Below are positions 55,438-64,000 of a stretch of 64,000 nucleotides of DNA, in pieces; position 1 is the stretch's first letter, and each line of letters starts with the position of its first letter. The stretch is from Paraglaciecola sp030730205. Lineage in GTDB: Bacteria > Pseudomonadota > Gammaproteobacteria > Enterobacterales > Alteromonadaceae. Location of the stretch: contig NZ_JBGQOM010000001.1 of assembly GCF_052119645.1 (NCBI RefSeq), forward strand, positions 248,001 through 312,000, given 5' to 3'. The notes below the pieces were generated by a model. The model saw only the letters and a program-made list of their open reading frames with translations, searched no databases and was not told the origin of the DNA. The position numbers and the translations under genes were made by a program.

Positions 55438-55701
55438 ATCACATAAATCTCGCACTACTTACTTTACTCAAGGACTTAAAAGCGTATTAGAAGAAGAGGG
55501 CAAAGAGGATTGCCAATTACAAAAAAACCAAGTGCCAAGGTGAAGTTCACTAAATGATCAAGTAAAGAATACCTGAGAATAAACCATAAAGCTGCTTTAT
55601 GAGCAAACGAAAATCCGGAGAAAGCCACCACTATTTTTGCTAATTAGCGGGTTAATAGACGCAGGTTATCTGATGCAAAACCTTACTTTAAACGACATGG
55701 C

Positions 55702-56595
55702 TTAAGTTTCAACTTGCTTAAAATACTCAACCAAACGGTCGAGTAACTTTCTGATGGCGATAGATTGATGTTTTCGCGAGCGGTATATCGCGTAAATACC
55801 TAATGAATTCGGTTCATAGTTAGGTAATACGTGCACCAGCTTTCTCTCTTTGATTAACGGCTGCACTGCATAGTGGGGTTGTAACGAAATGCCCCTCCCT
55901 TTGAGAACAGAGTGCAACAATAACATGGATTCATTTGCGCTGTAATTACCGGACACGGCTGCCACAACAGCTTGTTCATCTTTGGTAAAATGCCACAAGC
56001 TTTTGCCAAAATTGGAATAAATGAGACAGTTATGCTTAACGAGATCATCTGGGTACACGGGATGCCCATTTTGTTTTAAATACTCCTCAGTGGCACATAA
56101 TATCGAGCGGCAGCGTCCTAAATGCCGCGCAATAATATTAGGATCGAGATCATTGGTTATCCGTATCGCCAAATCTATTCGATCTTCAACCAAATTAGTC
56201 ACCTGATTGCTGACATGAATATCTATGTGCACTTTTTGGTAGTCATCTAAAAAGCGGTCCACCACGCGAGGAAGCAATTCACCAGCAACAAACTGTGAAC
56301 AGGCAATGCGAATAGTTCCCTCGGGCTGGGCCTCATGATCTTGCTCAATTGGCATTGATACCTCTTGGGCAAAACTCAATAAAGAGCGACAAGTAACAAA
56401 GGCTTTTTCTCCTGCCGCGGTAAGGGTAAGTTTTCGCGTAGAACGGTGTAAGAGTTGTGCATCAGCCCAGTTTTCCATCTCATTGAGATAGCGAGTTACC
56501 ATTGAGCGGGACATATCCAACGCTTGAGCGGCCCCTACCATACTGCCTTGCTCTACTATGCTAACAAAGACCTGCGCCGCGGTAATTCTGTCCAT
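55702..56595 (-). CDS. LysR-type transcriptional regulator
   Basis: 297 residues. The N-terminal winged helix reads MDRITAAQVFVSIVEQGSMVGAAQALDMSRSMVTRYLNEMENW and is followed by LLHRSTRKLTLTAAGE, then a LysR substrate-binding domain (about 90-290). This branch of LysR proteins often controls adjacent divergent redox genes. The DsbA-like gene starts 120 bp away in the other direction, and the two TTGCAA motifs in the gap are a possible binding site. Confidence 0.92.
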   Translation of the reverse strand: MDRITAAQVFVSIVEQGSMVGAAQALDMSRSMVTRYLNEMENWADAQLLHRSTRKLTLTAAGEKAFVTCRSLLSFAQEVSMPIEQDHEAQPEGTIRIACSQFVAGELLPRVVDRFLDDYQKVHIDIHVSNQVTNLVEDRIDLAIRITNDLDPNIIARHLGRCRSILCATEEYLKQNGHPVYPDDLVKHNCLIYSNFGKSLWHFTKDEQAVVAAVSGNYSANESMLLLHSVLKGRGISLQPHYAVQPLIKERKLVHVLPNYEPNSLGIYAIYRSRKHQSIAIRKLLDRLVEYFKQVET

Positions 56596-56650
56596 TATTC
56601 ACCCTATATGTTCGATATATGCAACTAACCATTAACCAAACTAGGATTTA

Positions 56651-56667
56651 TTGCAAGGTTTTTGCAA
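56651..56667. promoter_or_regulatory. Possible LysR binding site
   Basis: Two TTGCAA hexamers separated by 5 bp in the 120-bp divergent region between the LysR and DsbA-like genes. Each hexamer is itself a palindrome. Assignment rests on position only. Confidence 0.3.
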
Positions 56668-56715
56668 TTTAGACTTAACTCATTATTTAAAGCAGAGCGT
56701 AAACAGGAAGGTAAA

Positions 56716-57363
56716 ATGAAGACCTTACACTTTATTTTGGATCCACAATGCGGATGGTGTTATGCCGCCGCCCCATTAATTGATGCTCTCATTGAGCGCT
56801 CAGATATCGACATTAACATGCATGGCGGTGGACTATTTTCAGGTACGAATAAACGCATATTATCGGCGGATTTTCATCAACAAATTATGGCGATGGACCA
56901 AAGGATCACAACGCTAACGGGCCAGATATTCAGTCAAACTTACTATGCCAACATACTGGCAGATAAGCACCGTATTGTTGATTCGGATATTCCGACTACC
57001 GCGCTATTAGCTGCCCGCTCAATTGGTATAAACCCAATAACGATGTTACATAAAATACAAATCGCCCAGTTTGTAAAGGGACGTTCTCAGTCTGACATCG
57101 CCAATTTGACTGCTATTGCCGCAGAGCTTGGCGCAAGCACCTCTGCATTTTTAAAGGCTTTCACAGACTTCAGTGGCACAAAAACAGCACAACATATTGC
57201 TCAATCTCGACATATGCTGGAATTAGTTGCAGGAAACGGATTCCCAACACTGGCATTTGAGCACGCAGATGGTGCCTTTACTAAATTAGATCACAGCGCT
57301 TACTACGGTCAGCCCCAGCAATGGGTGAAATATGTTGAGCGCGTAATGAAGACCATTGCATAA
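56716..57363 (+). CDS. DsbA-family thioredoxin-fold protein
   Basis: 215 residues from the ATG at 56716 (ACAGGAAGGTAAA upstream). A thioredoxin fold begins FILDPQCGWCYAAAPLID with a CGWC active site (Cys12/Cys15), followed by the DsbA-type helical insert and the cis-proline region GNGFPTLAFE. There is no signal peptide, so unlike DsbA it is cytoplasmic; this matches the FrnE/2-hydroxychromene isomerase-like group. Thiol-disulfide exchange is likely. First of a rightward row with a nitroreductase, an MBL protein and an NTF2-like protein. Confidence 0.88.
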   Translation: MKTLHFILDPQCGWCYAAAPLIDALIERSDIDINMHGGGLFSGTNKRILSADFHQQIMAMDQRITTLTGQIFSQTYYANILADKHRIVDSDIPTTALLAARSIGINPITMLHKIQIAQFVKGRSQSDIANLTAIAAELGASTSAFLKAFTDFSGTKTAQHIAQSRHMLELVAGNGFPTLAFEHADGAFTKLDHSAYYGQPQQWVKYVERVMKTIA

Positions 57364-57414
57364 AACTAATTTTTACAGTTACAAATAATTTTACGACACA
57401 AAGTGGAGAGTAAC

Positions 57415-58008
57415 ATGAACAGTAAAATAGATAGCAAAGCACAAGCGCAGTTGTTTAGCGACGCACGCACATTTAATGCATTTTTAAACAAACCAGTGCC
57501 TGATGAACTCATTCAAGAGTTATATGACTTAATGAAATGGGCCCCCACATCGATGAATTGCCAGCCAGGCTATTACGTCGTGGTTAGGAGCACTGAGGCC
57601 AAAGAAAAGTTAAAGAAAGCTTTGGCACCGGGTAATCAAGAAAAAACCATGGCCGCGCCAGCGACGGTCATTATTGCCTCGGATACGCAGTTTTATAATA
57701 ACTTGCCAAAGCTATTCCCTGCAAACCCAGGAGCCAAAGATATGTTTGCCAATAATGAAGTCATGCGCGAAACCACTGCTTTTAGAAATTCCACCTTACA
57801 AGGTGCTTATTTTATCATGGCCGCCCGCAGTCTTGGTTTAGATTGCAGCCCCATGAGCGGCTTTGACAATAAGGTGCTTGATGACGCTTTCTTCGCAGAT
57901 GGACGTTACAAGTCAAACTTTATTATCAATATTGGCTACGGTGACGCTTCAAAAAATTACCCACGAGGGCCTCGCCTCAGCTTTGAAGACGTGGTTAAGA
58001 TTTTTTAA
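57415..58008 (+). CDS. Nitroreductase family protein, RutE-like
   Basis: 197 residues from the ATG at 57415 (GTGGAGAGTAAC upstream). FMN-dependent nitroreductase fold of the HadB/RutE type: ARTFNAFLNKPVPDELIQELYDLMKWAPTSMNCQP and LGLDCSPMSGFDNKVLDDAFF are characteristic. RutE reduces malonic semialdehyde in pyrimidine breakdown; the rest of the rut pathway is not present here, so a general aldehyde/quinone/nitro reduction role is more likely. 51 bp after the DsbA-like gene. Confidence 0.88.
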   Translation: MNSKIDSKAQAQLFSDARTFNAFLNKPVPDELIQELYDLMKWAPTSMNCQPGYYVVVRSTEAKEKLKKALAPGNQEKTMAAPATVIIASDTQFYNNLPKLFPANPGAKDMFANNEVMRETTAFRNSTLQGAYFIMAARSLGLDCSPMSGFDNKVLDDAFFADGRYKSNFIINIGYGDASKNYPRGPRLSFEDVVKIF

Positions 58009-58124
58009 CCGGTACAACCTAACCGCCATCGGTATCAGCAGCCATGGCGTGTTTGGTCTAACACTTATTTTTGCAAGCCCTAGCCGTTAGGGCACCACCT
58101 TCAATCAACACGACAGAGATTAAG

Positions 58125-59009
58125 ATGACATTTTTAGTAAAATTAATTCAGGCAGGAGCCCTATCTTCACTCCTACTTTCATCAGCTAACGCAGTAAGTG
58201 CAACACTTCAAACTACGGTATTTAATCCTCAAGAAAAAAGTACTTTCCCAGTCAGCTCCGTGCTGATAACTGGCCCTACTGAGGCCATCTTAGTTGACGC
58301 TCAATTTCAGCGAAATGATGCTCAAACCTTAGTCGACATGATTAAACAATCAGGCAAAAAGTTAACCACTATTTATATTAGCCATGGCGATCCCGATTTC
58401 TACTTTGGTTTGGATGTCATTACCACTGCCTACCCCAAAGCCAAAGTGCTGGCCTCAGCCAAGACTCAAGCCTATATCAAAGCGTCTATGGAGCCTAAAA
58501 AGGCCTATTGGAGTCCCATTTTAAAAGACAACGCGCCGCAAGCACTAGTTGTACCTGAGGTATTAAAGGGCGACACCTTAATGGTAGATGGTGAGGAAGT
58601 TAACATCCTAGGACTTGAAGGACACGACCCCAAGCACACTTTCGTGTACATCCCTTCCACTCGAACAGTCTTGGGTGGTGTTGTAATATTCGGCAATATG
58701 CATGTTTTCTTGGCTGATTCACAAACACCAGATTCACGGCAACGTTGGTACAAAACCTTAGAAGTGATCGAGCAACTCGAGCCAACAACAGTTATTCCTG
58801 GTCACTTTTTAGGCGACAAACCCATGACGATTCAATCAGCTCATTTTACCCGCCACTATATCCAAGATTTTGAAAAAGTCGCCAAAGTATCAAGCAACTC
58901 TGCCGAGTTAATCGCTAAGATGAAAGCACGGTACCCCGATGTGGGTAGCGACAGTATATTAACTTTAAGCGCAAAAGTGATAATGGGCGAAATGAAGTGG
59001 GGCCAATAA
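58125..59009 (+). CDS. Exported MBL-fold hydrolase-like protein with altered metal motif
   Basis: 294 residues from the ATG at 58125, with a signal peptide (about 1-27, SSANAVSA). The metallo-beta-lactamase fold is recognisable: VLITGPTEAILVDAQFQRNDAQTLVD, VNILGLEGHDPKHTFVYIPSTRTVLGGVVIFG and VIPGHFLGDKP. The metal box that should read HxHxDH is SHGDPDFYFG, so it keeps the first His and the Asp but loses the second and last His. Catalysis by two zincs is doubtful; a one-metal or binding role is possible. 116 bp after the RutE-like gene. Confidence 0.83.
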   Translation: MTFLVKLIQAGALSSLLLSSANAVSATLQTTVFNPQEKSTFPVSSVLITGPTEAILVDAQFQRNDAQTLVDMIKQSGKKLTTIYISHGDPDFYFGLDVITTAYPKAKVLASAKTQAYIKASMEPKKAYWSPILKDNAPQALVVPEVLKGDTLMVDGEEVNILGLEGHDPKHTFVYIPSTRTVLGGVVIFGNMHVFLADSQTPDSRQRWYKTLEVIEQLEPTTVIPGHFLGDKPMTIQSAHFTRHYIQDFEKVAKVSSNSAELIAKMKARYPDVGSDSILTLSAKVIMGEMKWGQ

Positions 59010-59089
59010 CCAGCTGTTTAAAGTGATGCTGACGTTTCGAACTGTTTAGCTCGAAACGTTCTTCTACCCATCCGCTATGGAGAAATTTA

Positions 59090-59566
59090 ATGAAACCGCT
59101 ACTGATTTTATCAAAGGCAGTAATTGTGCTTTGTTTATTGCAAGCATGCACAATTCAAGCAAATACAGAGGCTAATACCATGACTAATCTTGATATTGTA
59201 AAAAGCACTTATGAAGGAAGTACTTCAGAAGAAAATGGCAAGAATCTAAAGCGTTACATTACAAATGAAACTCGCTGGACTGAAGCCGCCGGATTTCCTT
59301 ATGCCGGAACCTATCAGGGTATTGAACAGATTGAACGCAACGTATTTGCTCGTTTAGCCAGTGAATGGAATGACTACAACTTTGCAGTAGAAGACTATGT
59401 GGCTAACGGCGATAAAGTCGTTGCTTTTGGCACTTATAGTGGTACATATAAGGCCACAGGCATATCTTTCAAAGCCAGAGTCGCGCATTTATGGCAACTT
59501 AAAGACAGCAAAATAGTCAGTTTTGAACAGTTTGTTGACAGTAAAACCGTGACCGATGCGATGTGA
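59090..59566 (+). CDS. NTF2/SnoaL-like lipoprotein
   Basis: 158 residues. A lipoprotein signal ends LLQAC (Cys about 20). The mature part is an NTF2-like cone fold: IVKSTYEGSTSEENGKNLKRYI, then EWNDYNFAVEDYVANGDKVVAFGTYSGTYKATG and VAHLWQLKDSKIVSFEQFVDS. Family members are small isomerases, hydrolases or ligand-binding proteins. Its role is unknown; it ends the rightward row that begins with the DsbA-like gene. A fair ribosome-binding site (TATGGAGAAATTTA) precedes the ATG. Confidence 0.83.
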   Translation: MKPLLILSKAVIVLCLLQACTIQANTEANTMTNLDIVKSTYEGSTSEENGKNLKRYITNETRWTEAAGFPYAGTYQGIEQIERNVFARLASEWNDYNFAVEDYVANGDKVVAFGTYSGTYKATGISFKARVAHLWQLKDSKIVSFEQFVDSKTVTDAM

Positions 59567-59929
59567 CGCAACTTCAACTCCAACTTTCATCAAGTTGAGC
59601 ACTACCAAAATATCACGAATTACATTGAATTAAGTGTCATCATTGAGACGCGAAACGCCTTTCGGGTTTACCACTCAGACAAGCGACCGCCATGGAGGGC
59701 AAACGAAGCAGTTAATACAAAAGCAGTTTTCGAGATGTGAATTAGATTGCAGATCATAAACGTGTAGATGTAACTTCCGCTGCCTACCCATCTACACTCG
59801 CTTTCCTACTGGCAAAAATAACCGACTGAGCCAAGTTAATTGTTTATTTGATACGTTTATTACCGCAGTCTTGATTCAAAAAATAGTGCTCCTACGAAAA
59901 CGGGGCAGTCAGTTCGATACGAGCCACAC
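59567..59929. other. 363-bp convergent intergenic region
   Basis: Between the NTF2-like gene (+) and the bacteriophytochrome gene (-). No coding frame or strong terminator was found. Confidence 0.4.
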
Positions 59930-62614
59930 TTAATCTGAATCTTGAAGCTCTTTTAAGGTATCTTCTAACTTTTGCCTGTTAACGGGCTTCACTAAGTGTT
60001 TGATGAAACCTGCATCGTAAGCTTTTTGGACGTCGCTTTTCGTACCCCAGCCTGATTGGCAAATAAATTTAGTATGAGAAGCTTCAGGAAGTCTTGAAAG
60101 TAGACCGCACAATGTATACCCATCTAATTGTGGCATGCCAATATCCAAAAATACAAAATCGGGGCAAAACAACTGAAAAACACTAGTTGCTTGGGTTGGA
60201 TTCGAAACCGTTTCAACAATGTAACCTGATTGTTCTAATAATATTTTATACATACCCAAAATATCAACACTGTCGTCAACGATCATGACACGATTTTTTC
60301 GCATATTTGAGTTCGTTGATTTTACTTTGGGTAGATTTTGCAAGTCATCTATGGCAGTAATGATGGGGAGCTTAACTTCTACTTCGCAACCCTGATTGAG
60401 ACCATCACTGCGGACGATAATTTCTCCCTCATGAAGCTCGACCAAACTCTTAACCAGAGTCAAACCTATACCCAAGCCACTTTTAGAGTGTTTAGATTCG
60501 GATTCTACCTGAGTAAACATGGTGAAAATTTCTTGGATCTTATCAAGTGGGATCCCTATCCCGTCATCAATGATTTTAATGACAACATGAGAGTCATTTG
60601 CTTCCATCTCGACACTTATATTCCCCCCTTCAGGCGTGTACTTAATAGAATTGTTAATGATATTCGTAAAAACTTGCTCTAAGCGGGTTCTATCGCCTCT
60701 TACGAAGCAGTCGGTAGTGATCAAATCACTCTTTAAATTATGTTGCTTTCCAATTACTAACCTTTCGCACGACTCTAACGCATCCTTAACGACATGCTGA
60801 ATCGACATGGGGTGTTTTTCAATTTTAAGCTTGCCTTTCGTGATTCGAGAGATTTCCATGAGATCATTAACCATTACCGTCATGTTTTTTACTTGGCGCT
60901 CAATAGTGGTTAGTACCTTTTCCATCACTTGCATATTCGGTGACGATCTCAACACTTCAATGCCACTACTGATTGGTGCAAGTGGGTTTCTCAATTCATG
61001 GGCTAAAGTGGCAAGAAAATCATTTCTGTACTCATCTTGGACACTCATTTGAATAAGTCTGACACGCATTCGCTCTTGCATCTCTAATGCATGGGCCATA
61101 AATACACGATTAAAGCGGCCTGCGACCTCAGTGTCGCTCTGATCCCATTTTATACTCTGGTCGGTAACTTCTCTGTCATACACTCTAAAGTCAGCTCGTG
61201 GCGTGAGGCGTTCTTGCTTTGAACTTGTTGCCTGTTTTTCATCGGCCGCACCCACCCACTTTTCAATTTGTCTATGTTCTTTTCTAAACCATGCGGTGTA
61301 GTATCCTTTCTGCAAACCAAGCGGAATTAACATCACACCTCTAATACCATTTAAACGCTTTCTGTCTTCAATAGTCTTTGTCACATTATTTGATATGTAA
61401 ATTTTATCTTGACCACTGTCAAATTCAGCAATCAACTGATGAATAACATTTAATTCGGGCACTATGCCCAGTGAAACCGTTTCTTGCTCAGAGTAAAAAA
61501 TAAATCCATCTGCCTCCATAATGCCTAGTATTTCTTCTTCCTGAGAATTAAACACGTCAATAATAGAGTTGTCGATTGTCACCATATCTAGCATTGCATT
61601 GACTTTACTTTCAGCAGCATTTCTCTTATTTATCTGAATCTCTTCTTCTTTAGCGTATAGATGCCAACTGAAAAGTTGCGAAATATTTTCGCATTCAAGG
61701 CGAATATTCTGTGGGATATAACAACTCTGCCTAGAATGACATGAGATCAAGCCCCAAAGTTTGTTGTGTGTAACCAGCGACACTGACATAGAGGCACGCA
61801 GGCCTTGATTGCGGATATATTGCAGATGTATGGGAGACATGCTTCGCAAAATGGAGTAGGTCATATCCAAGGGGGCGCGACTGTCTTCAGACGTGGACGA
61901 AATAAGTAAAGAGGCAGCCATATCAACGTCGGGTGCGATTCTCACCCAATTTTTTTTATACAGCTCTCTTGCCTGTTTCGGGATATCTGACGCTGGATAG
62001 AATAAGCCGAGATAGCTGTCTATATCATCGACTTTCGCTTCTGCAATAACCTGCCCAGACTCATCATCATTAAACTTATAAAGTACTACTCGTTCCATTT
62101 TAGTAATAAACTTTATCGTTGTAACAATATGTTGAGCGATCTCATCAAGTGTTTTGAATTCTTCAAACTTGGGAGCCACTGTTTTCGCATACAGCTTCAT
62201 GTGATGGATTGCTGAATATGTCGTGCGAAATTCAGAAGCCGGCTCCAATTCTACGACGAAATAATTACCACTGTCATACACTACCGCGTAAAATTCCGAG
62301 GTTAAATCAAATTTCATCAAATTGGATTTAAACTTGACTTGAATGGGCAATCTCGTTTGTTGCTTTCTGGCTCGTTGGTATGTTTCTTTGAAAAAATCGT
62401 AATCTTTTTTATTGTCATCAATCAGGTCGAAAAAATTGGAGTCAAGAATATCTCCGTCTTTCAATAAATCTTTTACATTTTCACTAATGATTTTAATTTT
62501 GCCGTCTTGGTTATCAAGTGCGAACAAATATCCGTAAGCCTGAATAGACTCAGGAATGTGGATTTTTTCATTTTCACATTTATCGAAGTTCAGTTTGTTT
62601 ATGTCTAATTTCAT
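59930..62614 (-). CDS. Bacteriophytochrome hybrid histidine kinase
   Basis: 894 residues. The PAS domain starts with the biliverdin-attaching cysteine in FDKCENEKIHIPES (Cys13), the canonical bacteriophytochrome position. The GAF domain has PASDIPKQ (Asp about 208), SPIH (His about 260) and LISCHS (about 290). The PHY tongue has LTPRADF (about 470). HisKA (His in LATLAHELRNPLAP, about 536) and HATPase follow, then a C-terminal receiver domain (about 775-894) with MIVDDSVD and FVFLDIGMPQ. It should switch red/far-red states and phosphorylate its own receiver. The heme oxygenase gene that makes its chromophore lies just upstream with a 10-bp gap. Confidence 0.94.
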   Translation of the reverse strand: MKLDINKLNFDKCENEKIHIPESIQAYGYLFALDNQDGKIKIISENVKDLLKDGDILDSNFFDLIDDNKKDYDFFKETYQRARKQQTRLPIQVKFKSNLMKFDLTSEFYAVVYDSGNYFVVELEPASEFRTTYSAIHHMKLYAKTVAPKFEEFKTLDEIAQHIVTTIKFITKMERVVLYKFNDDESGQVIAEAKVDDIDSYLGLFYPASDIPKQARELYKKNWVRIAPDVDMAASLLISSTSEDSRAPLDMTYSILRSMSPIHLQYIRNQGLRASMSVSLVTHNKLWGLISCHSRQSCYIPQNIRLECENISQLFSWHLYAKEEEIQINKRNAAESKVNAMLDMVTIDNSIIDVFNSQEEEILGIMEADGFIFYSEQETVSLGIVPELNVIHQLIAEFDSGQDKIYISNNVTKTIEDRKRLNGIRGVMLIPLGLQKGYYTAWFRKEHRQIEKWVGAADEKQATSSKQERLTPRADFRVYDREVTDQSIKWDQSDTEVAGRFNRVFMAHALEMQERMRVRLIQMSVQDEYRNDFLATLAHELRNPLAPISSGIEVLRSSPNMQVMEKVLTTIERQVKNMTVMVNDLMEISRITKGKLKIEKHPMSIQHVVKDALESCERLVIGKQHNLKSDLITTDCFVRGDRTRLEQVFTNIINNSIKYTPEGGNISVEMEANDSHVVIKIIDDGIGIPLDKIQEIFTMFTQVESESKHSKSGLGIGLTLVKSLVELHEGEIIVRSDGLNQGCEVEVKLPIITAIDDLQNLPKVKSTNSNMRKNRVMIVDDSVDILGMYKILLEQSGYIVETVSNPTQATSVFQLFCPDFVFLDIGMPQLDGYTLCGLLSRLPEASHTKFICQSGWGTKSDVQKAYDAGFIKHLVKPVNRQKLEDTLKELQDSD

Positions 62615-62624
62615 TTTAAACCTG

Positions 62625-63140
62625 TTAATTACTTAGACAGAGATGCAAATCTGTAAAAAGTCTTTTAGCACTTTCTCTCACTAAGAGCCTGCGATCTGTA
62701 TTTACAGTCTCTAAATGATCATCAATGAAGGGTTTCCACAGTTTAGGTCCGCGCTCAGATAAGATCTTAATATGACTGATTGGTAAATGGGTAGACGCCA
62801 ACTTTTTTAGCATGAATCTAGCGCCATGACTTGAGCCCAACAAAAGATAAAAAAAAGCGACTTCGTCGTACTCTTTCTGAAAAGAATGCCGAACGCCTGC
62901 AGGGCAGCCAATATCAACACTTAAAGCGGCTCTGTATTCAGATAAAAAGGACCGGTATTCCTGCGGTAACGCATTGTTATCAGGACAAGCACTGTGCCAA
63001 AAAGAAGATAGGATTGTTAATATTTCGACAAACTCTCGTTCACTTACTATTCCTGAGCTATACAAGGTCATTTTGGGATGGTTTTCTAGGCGGGAATGAT
63101 CGTCTTCTATGTAATCTTTAAGACTATTTCTAAAACTCAT
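62625..63140 (-). CDS. bphO: Heme oxygenase BphO-like
   Basis: 171 residues, all-helical heme oxygenase-like fold. The likely proximal heme ligand is His15 in IEDDHSRLENHP, matching the LxxATxxxHxxLE-type motif, and the distal-helix motif is LGSSHGARFM (about 103-112), where other members have GSxxGA. It opens heme to biliverdin, releasing iron and CO. It is transcribed just before the bacteriophytochrome gene (10-bp gap), as in bphO-bphP operons, to supply the chromophore. Confidence 0.88.
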   Translation of the reverse strand: MSFRNSLKDYIEDDHSRLENHPKMTLYSSGIVSEREFVEILTILSSFWHSACPDNNALPQEYRSFLSEYRAALSVDIGCPAGVRHSFQKEYDEVAFFYLLLGSSHGARFMLKKLASTHLPISHIKILSERGPKLWKPFIDDHLETVNTDRRLLVRESAKRLFTDLHLCLSN

Positions 63141-63554
63141 ACTGCTCCTTGTTAGAGGTAAAGCTCGGCTAACTTACATCGCGCTATCATTGCTTTACCT
63201 ACTGCGTACCTATCTGCCGCATCTTCGCTGACATACTGTGACTCTAGATAAAATGTAGTGTTGAACGTTAGTGTGAAATCCCTGTCGGGTCATCTTATAA
63301 ATTATTTACTTAATACTCAACGAATTTACTGTCACTCTTATGCTTTGAATAAAAACTGAGTGTCAACAGGCTAAACTAAAGACGAGAGTAATTGTTTGGT
63401 ATTATTCCAATTACTACAGATTTGTCCTGTAGTCTGTTCCGATGGGTGAAGATCTGGGCTACTCAGCTTGCTACCGAAGATTCAGACGCGTAGTGTCCGG
63501 CCAATTCATTTCCTCTAAAAACAACCTTACTTGCCGCTCACTTTCTGCAGACGT
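63141..63554. other. 414-bp intergenic region
   Basis: Upstream of bphO, so it contains the bphO-bphP promoter. A small hairpin ACTACAG / CTGTAGT occurs near 63412-63432. No gene identified. Confidence 0.4.
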
Positions 63555-63579
63555 AAAAAAACCGACACATGGTCGGTTT
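63555..63579 (-). terminator. Rho-independent terminator of tRNA-Leu
   Basis: 8-bp stem 63559-63566 / 63572-63579 (AAACCGAC / GTCGGTTT) with a 5-nt loop; followed on the minus strand by a T run (A run 63555-63560). It lies 20 bp past the tRNA CCA end. Confidence 0.85.
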
Positions 63580-63598
63580 ATTGTTTGCTTGTAAAGTT

Positions 63599-63685
63599 TG
63601 GTACCAGAGGCCGGACTCGAACCGGCACACTATCACTAGCGGCGGATTTTGAATCCGCTGCGTCTACCAATTTCGCCACTCTGGC
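63599..63685 (-). tRNA. tRNA-Leu (anticodon CAA)
   Basis: 87-nt tRNA with an acceptor stem GCCAGAG/CTCTGGT (terminal G-U pair), discriminator A and an encoded CCA. The D arm contains TGGTAGACGC, the anticodon stem GCGGA/TCCGC closes the loop TTCAAAA with CAA at positions 34-36, and a long variable arm (typical of type II tRNAs) precedes the T arm GCCGGTTCGAGTCCGGC. It decodes UUG. Promoter and terminator are both visible, so it is a single-gene transcript. Confidence 0.97.
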
Positions 63686-63775
63686 ATTGTTTACTAACTT
63701 ATCAGTTAATCAATAATGCAATCTTTACAGGCATTGGTCTCTTAAAATTACTGTGTGCTTTTTCAAGAGGAGCGC

Positions 63776-63803
63776 ATTATAGCGAGGCGTACTGCGCTTG
63801 CAA
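63776..63803 (-). promoter_or_regulatory. tRNA-Leu promoter
   Basis: On the minus strand: -35 TTGCAA (63803-63798), 16-bp spacer, -10 TATAAT (63781-63776), then a GC-rich discriminator GCGCTCC of the kind found at stable-RNA promoters under stringent control. Confidence 0.75.
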
Positions 63804-63840
63804 GTATTTTGTTGCAAACACAGTACGAGATGCTGTTTTT

Positions 63841-64000
63841 TTAAGCAGCTTTATTGAAACTATTGGCTGCTTTACATGCCTTGGTAATTTCGTCCCATTG
63901 TCCAGCTGCAACCCAGTCGGCTTTAGACACCCATGTTCCACCTACAGCGAACACATTAGGTAGAGCTAAATAGCTATCTTTGTTCGCCGGGCTAATACCG
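63841..64000 (-). CDS. eda: KDPG aldolase (eda), 3' part
   Basis: The last 52 residues are present; the gene runs off the window. GISPANKDSYLALPNVFAVGGTWV and SKADWVAAGQWDEI match the C terminus of 2-keto-3-deoxy-6-phosphogluconate aldolase, which in the Entner-Doudoroff pathway cleaves KDPG to pyruvate and glyceraldehyde 3-phosphate. The SxxN segment contributes to the phosphate-binding loop. The active-site lysine lies outside the window. Stop codon at 63843-63841. Confidence 0.88.
   Translation of the reverse strand, partial: GISPANKDSYLALPNVFAVGGTWVSKADWVAAGQWDEITKACKAANSFNKAA

Overview
The window reads as a chromosomal segment of a marine gammaproteobacterium of the Alteromonadales, most like Paraglaciecola/Glaciecola. 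That placement is inference from gene content: exported carbohydrate-active lipoproteins (GH2, GH10), a TonB receptor, OmpW, a SulP carrier, a KDPG aldolase gene beside a CCA-encoding tRNA-Leu, and moderate GC. No rRNA, CRISPR array, prophage or intact insertion sequence is visible.

Layout. 1-4.7 kb: the 5' part of a GH2 lipoprotein gene, then a MacA/MacB-type tripartite efflux operon whose adaptor carries an extra helical insert. 4.9-8 kb: an acetolactate synthase-like enzyme with an aldehyde dehydrogenase. 8.2-10.1 kb: pirin, OsmC and a membrane-anchored ABM protein. 10.3-14.8 kb: an exported PHP-type metallohydrolase, an exported adenosine deaminase and an orphan. 15-18 kb: a BON protein, then a gene-poor stretch with small membrane proteins, one of them bounded by integron-like core sites. 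18.3-22.8 kb: SulP carrier, tandem UspA, FKBP, glutaredoxin 2 and a cysteine-synthase-like PLP enzyme. 23-27.3 kb: an orphan, a TPR-GGDEF diguanylate cyclase, a cupin, and the divergent ohrR/ohr pair with two clear palindromic operators.

27.6-30.5 kb is accessory-looking: a ParD-like ribbon-helix-helix protein fused operonically to a second-type methionine aminopeptidase, a DUF1840 protein, an orphan membrane protein and a broken IS66 transposase. 30.7-42.1 kb: DUF1499, a sterol-desaturase-like hydroxylase, a YnjF-like CDP-alcohol phosphatidyltransferase, a broken sugar isomerase gene, a GH10 xylanase, and a YnjBCD-like ABC importer with DUF547 and a VTT-flavin disulfide reductase fusion. 42.1-48.7 kb: TonB receptor, divergent two-component system, delta-class carbonic anhydrase and OmpW. 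49-53.3 kb: DoxX-like protein, exported haloacid dehalogenase, old yellow enzyme and an MFS exporter. 53.3-59.6 kb: fructokinase-like PfkB, a HAD phosphatase, and a LysR gene divergent from a redox/detoxification row (DsbA-like, RutE-like, MBL, NTF2-like). 59.9-63.1 kb: bacteriophytochrome hybrid kinase with its heme oxygenase. The window ends with tRNA-Leu(CAA) and the 3' end of eda.

Themes are polysaccharide use, thiol/peroxide/electrophile defence (ohr, OsmC, pirin, glutaredoxin, OYE, RutE-like, DsbA-like) and light or second-messenger sensing. The most interesting unexplained unit is the ParD-like/MetAP bicistron at 27.66-28.65 kb. All functions are read from protein motifs by eye, without database searches.
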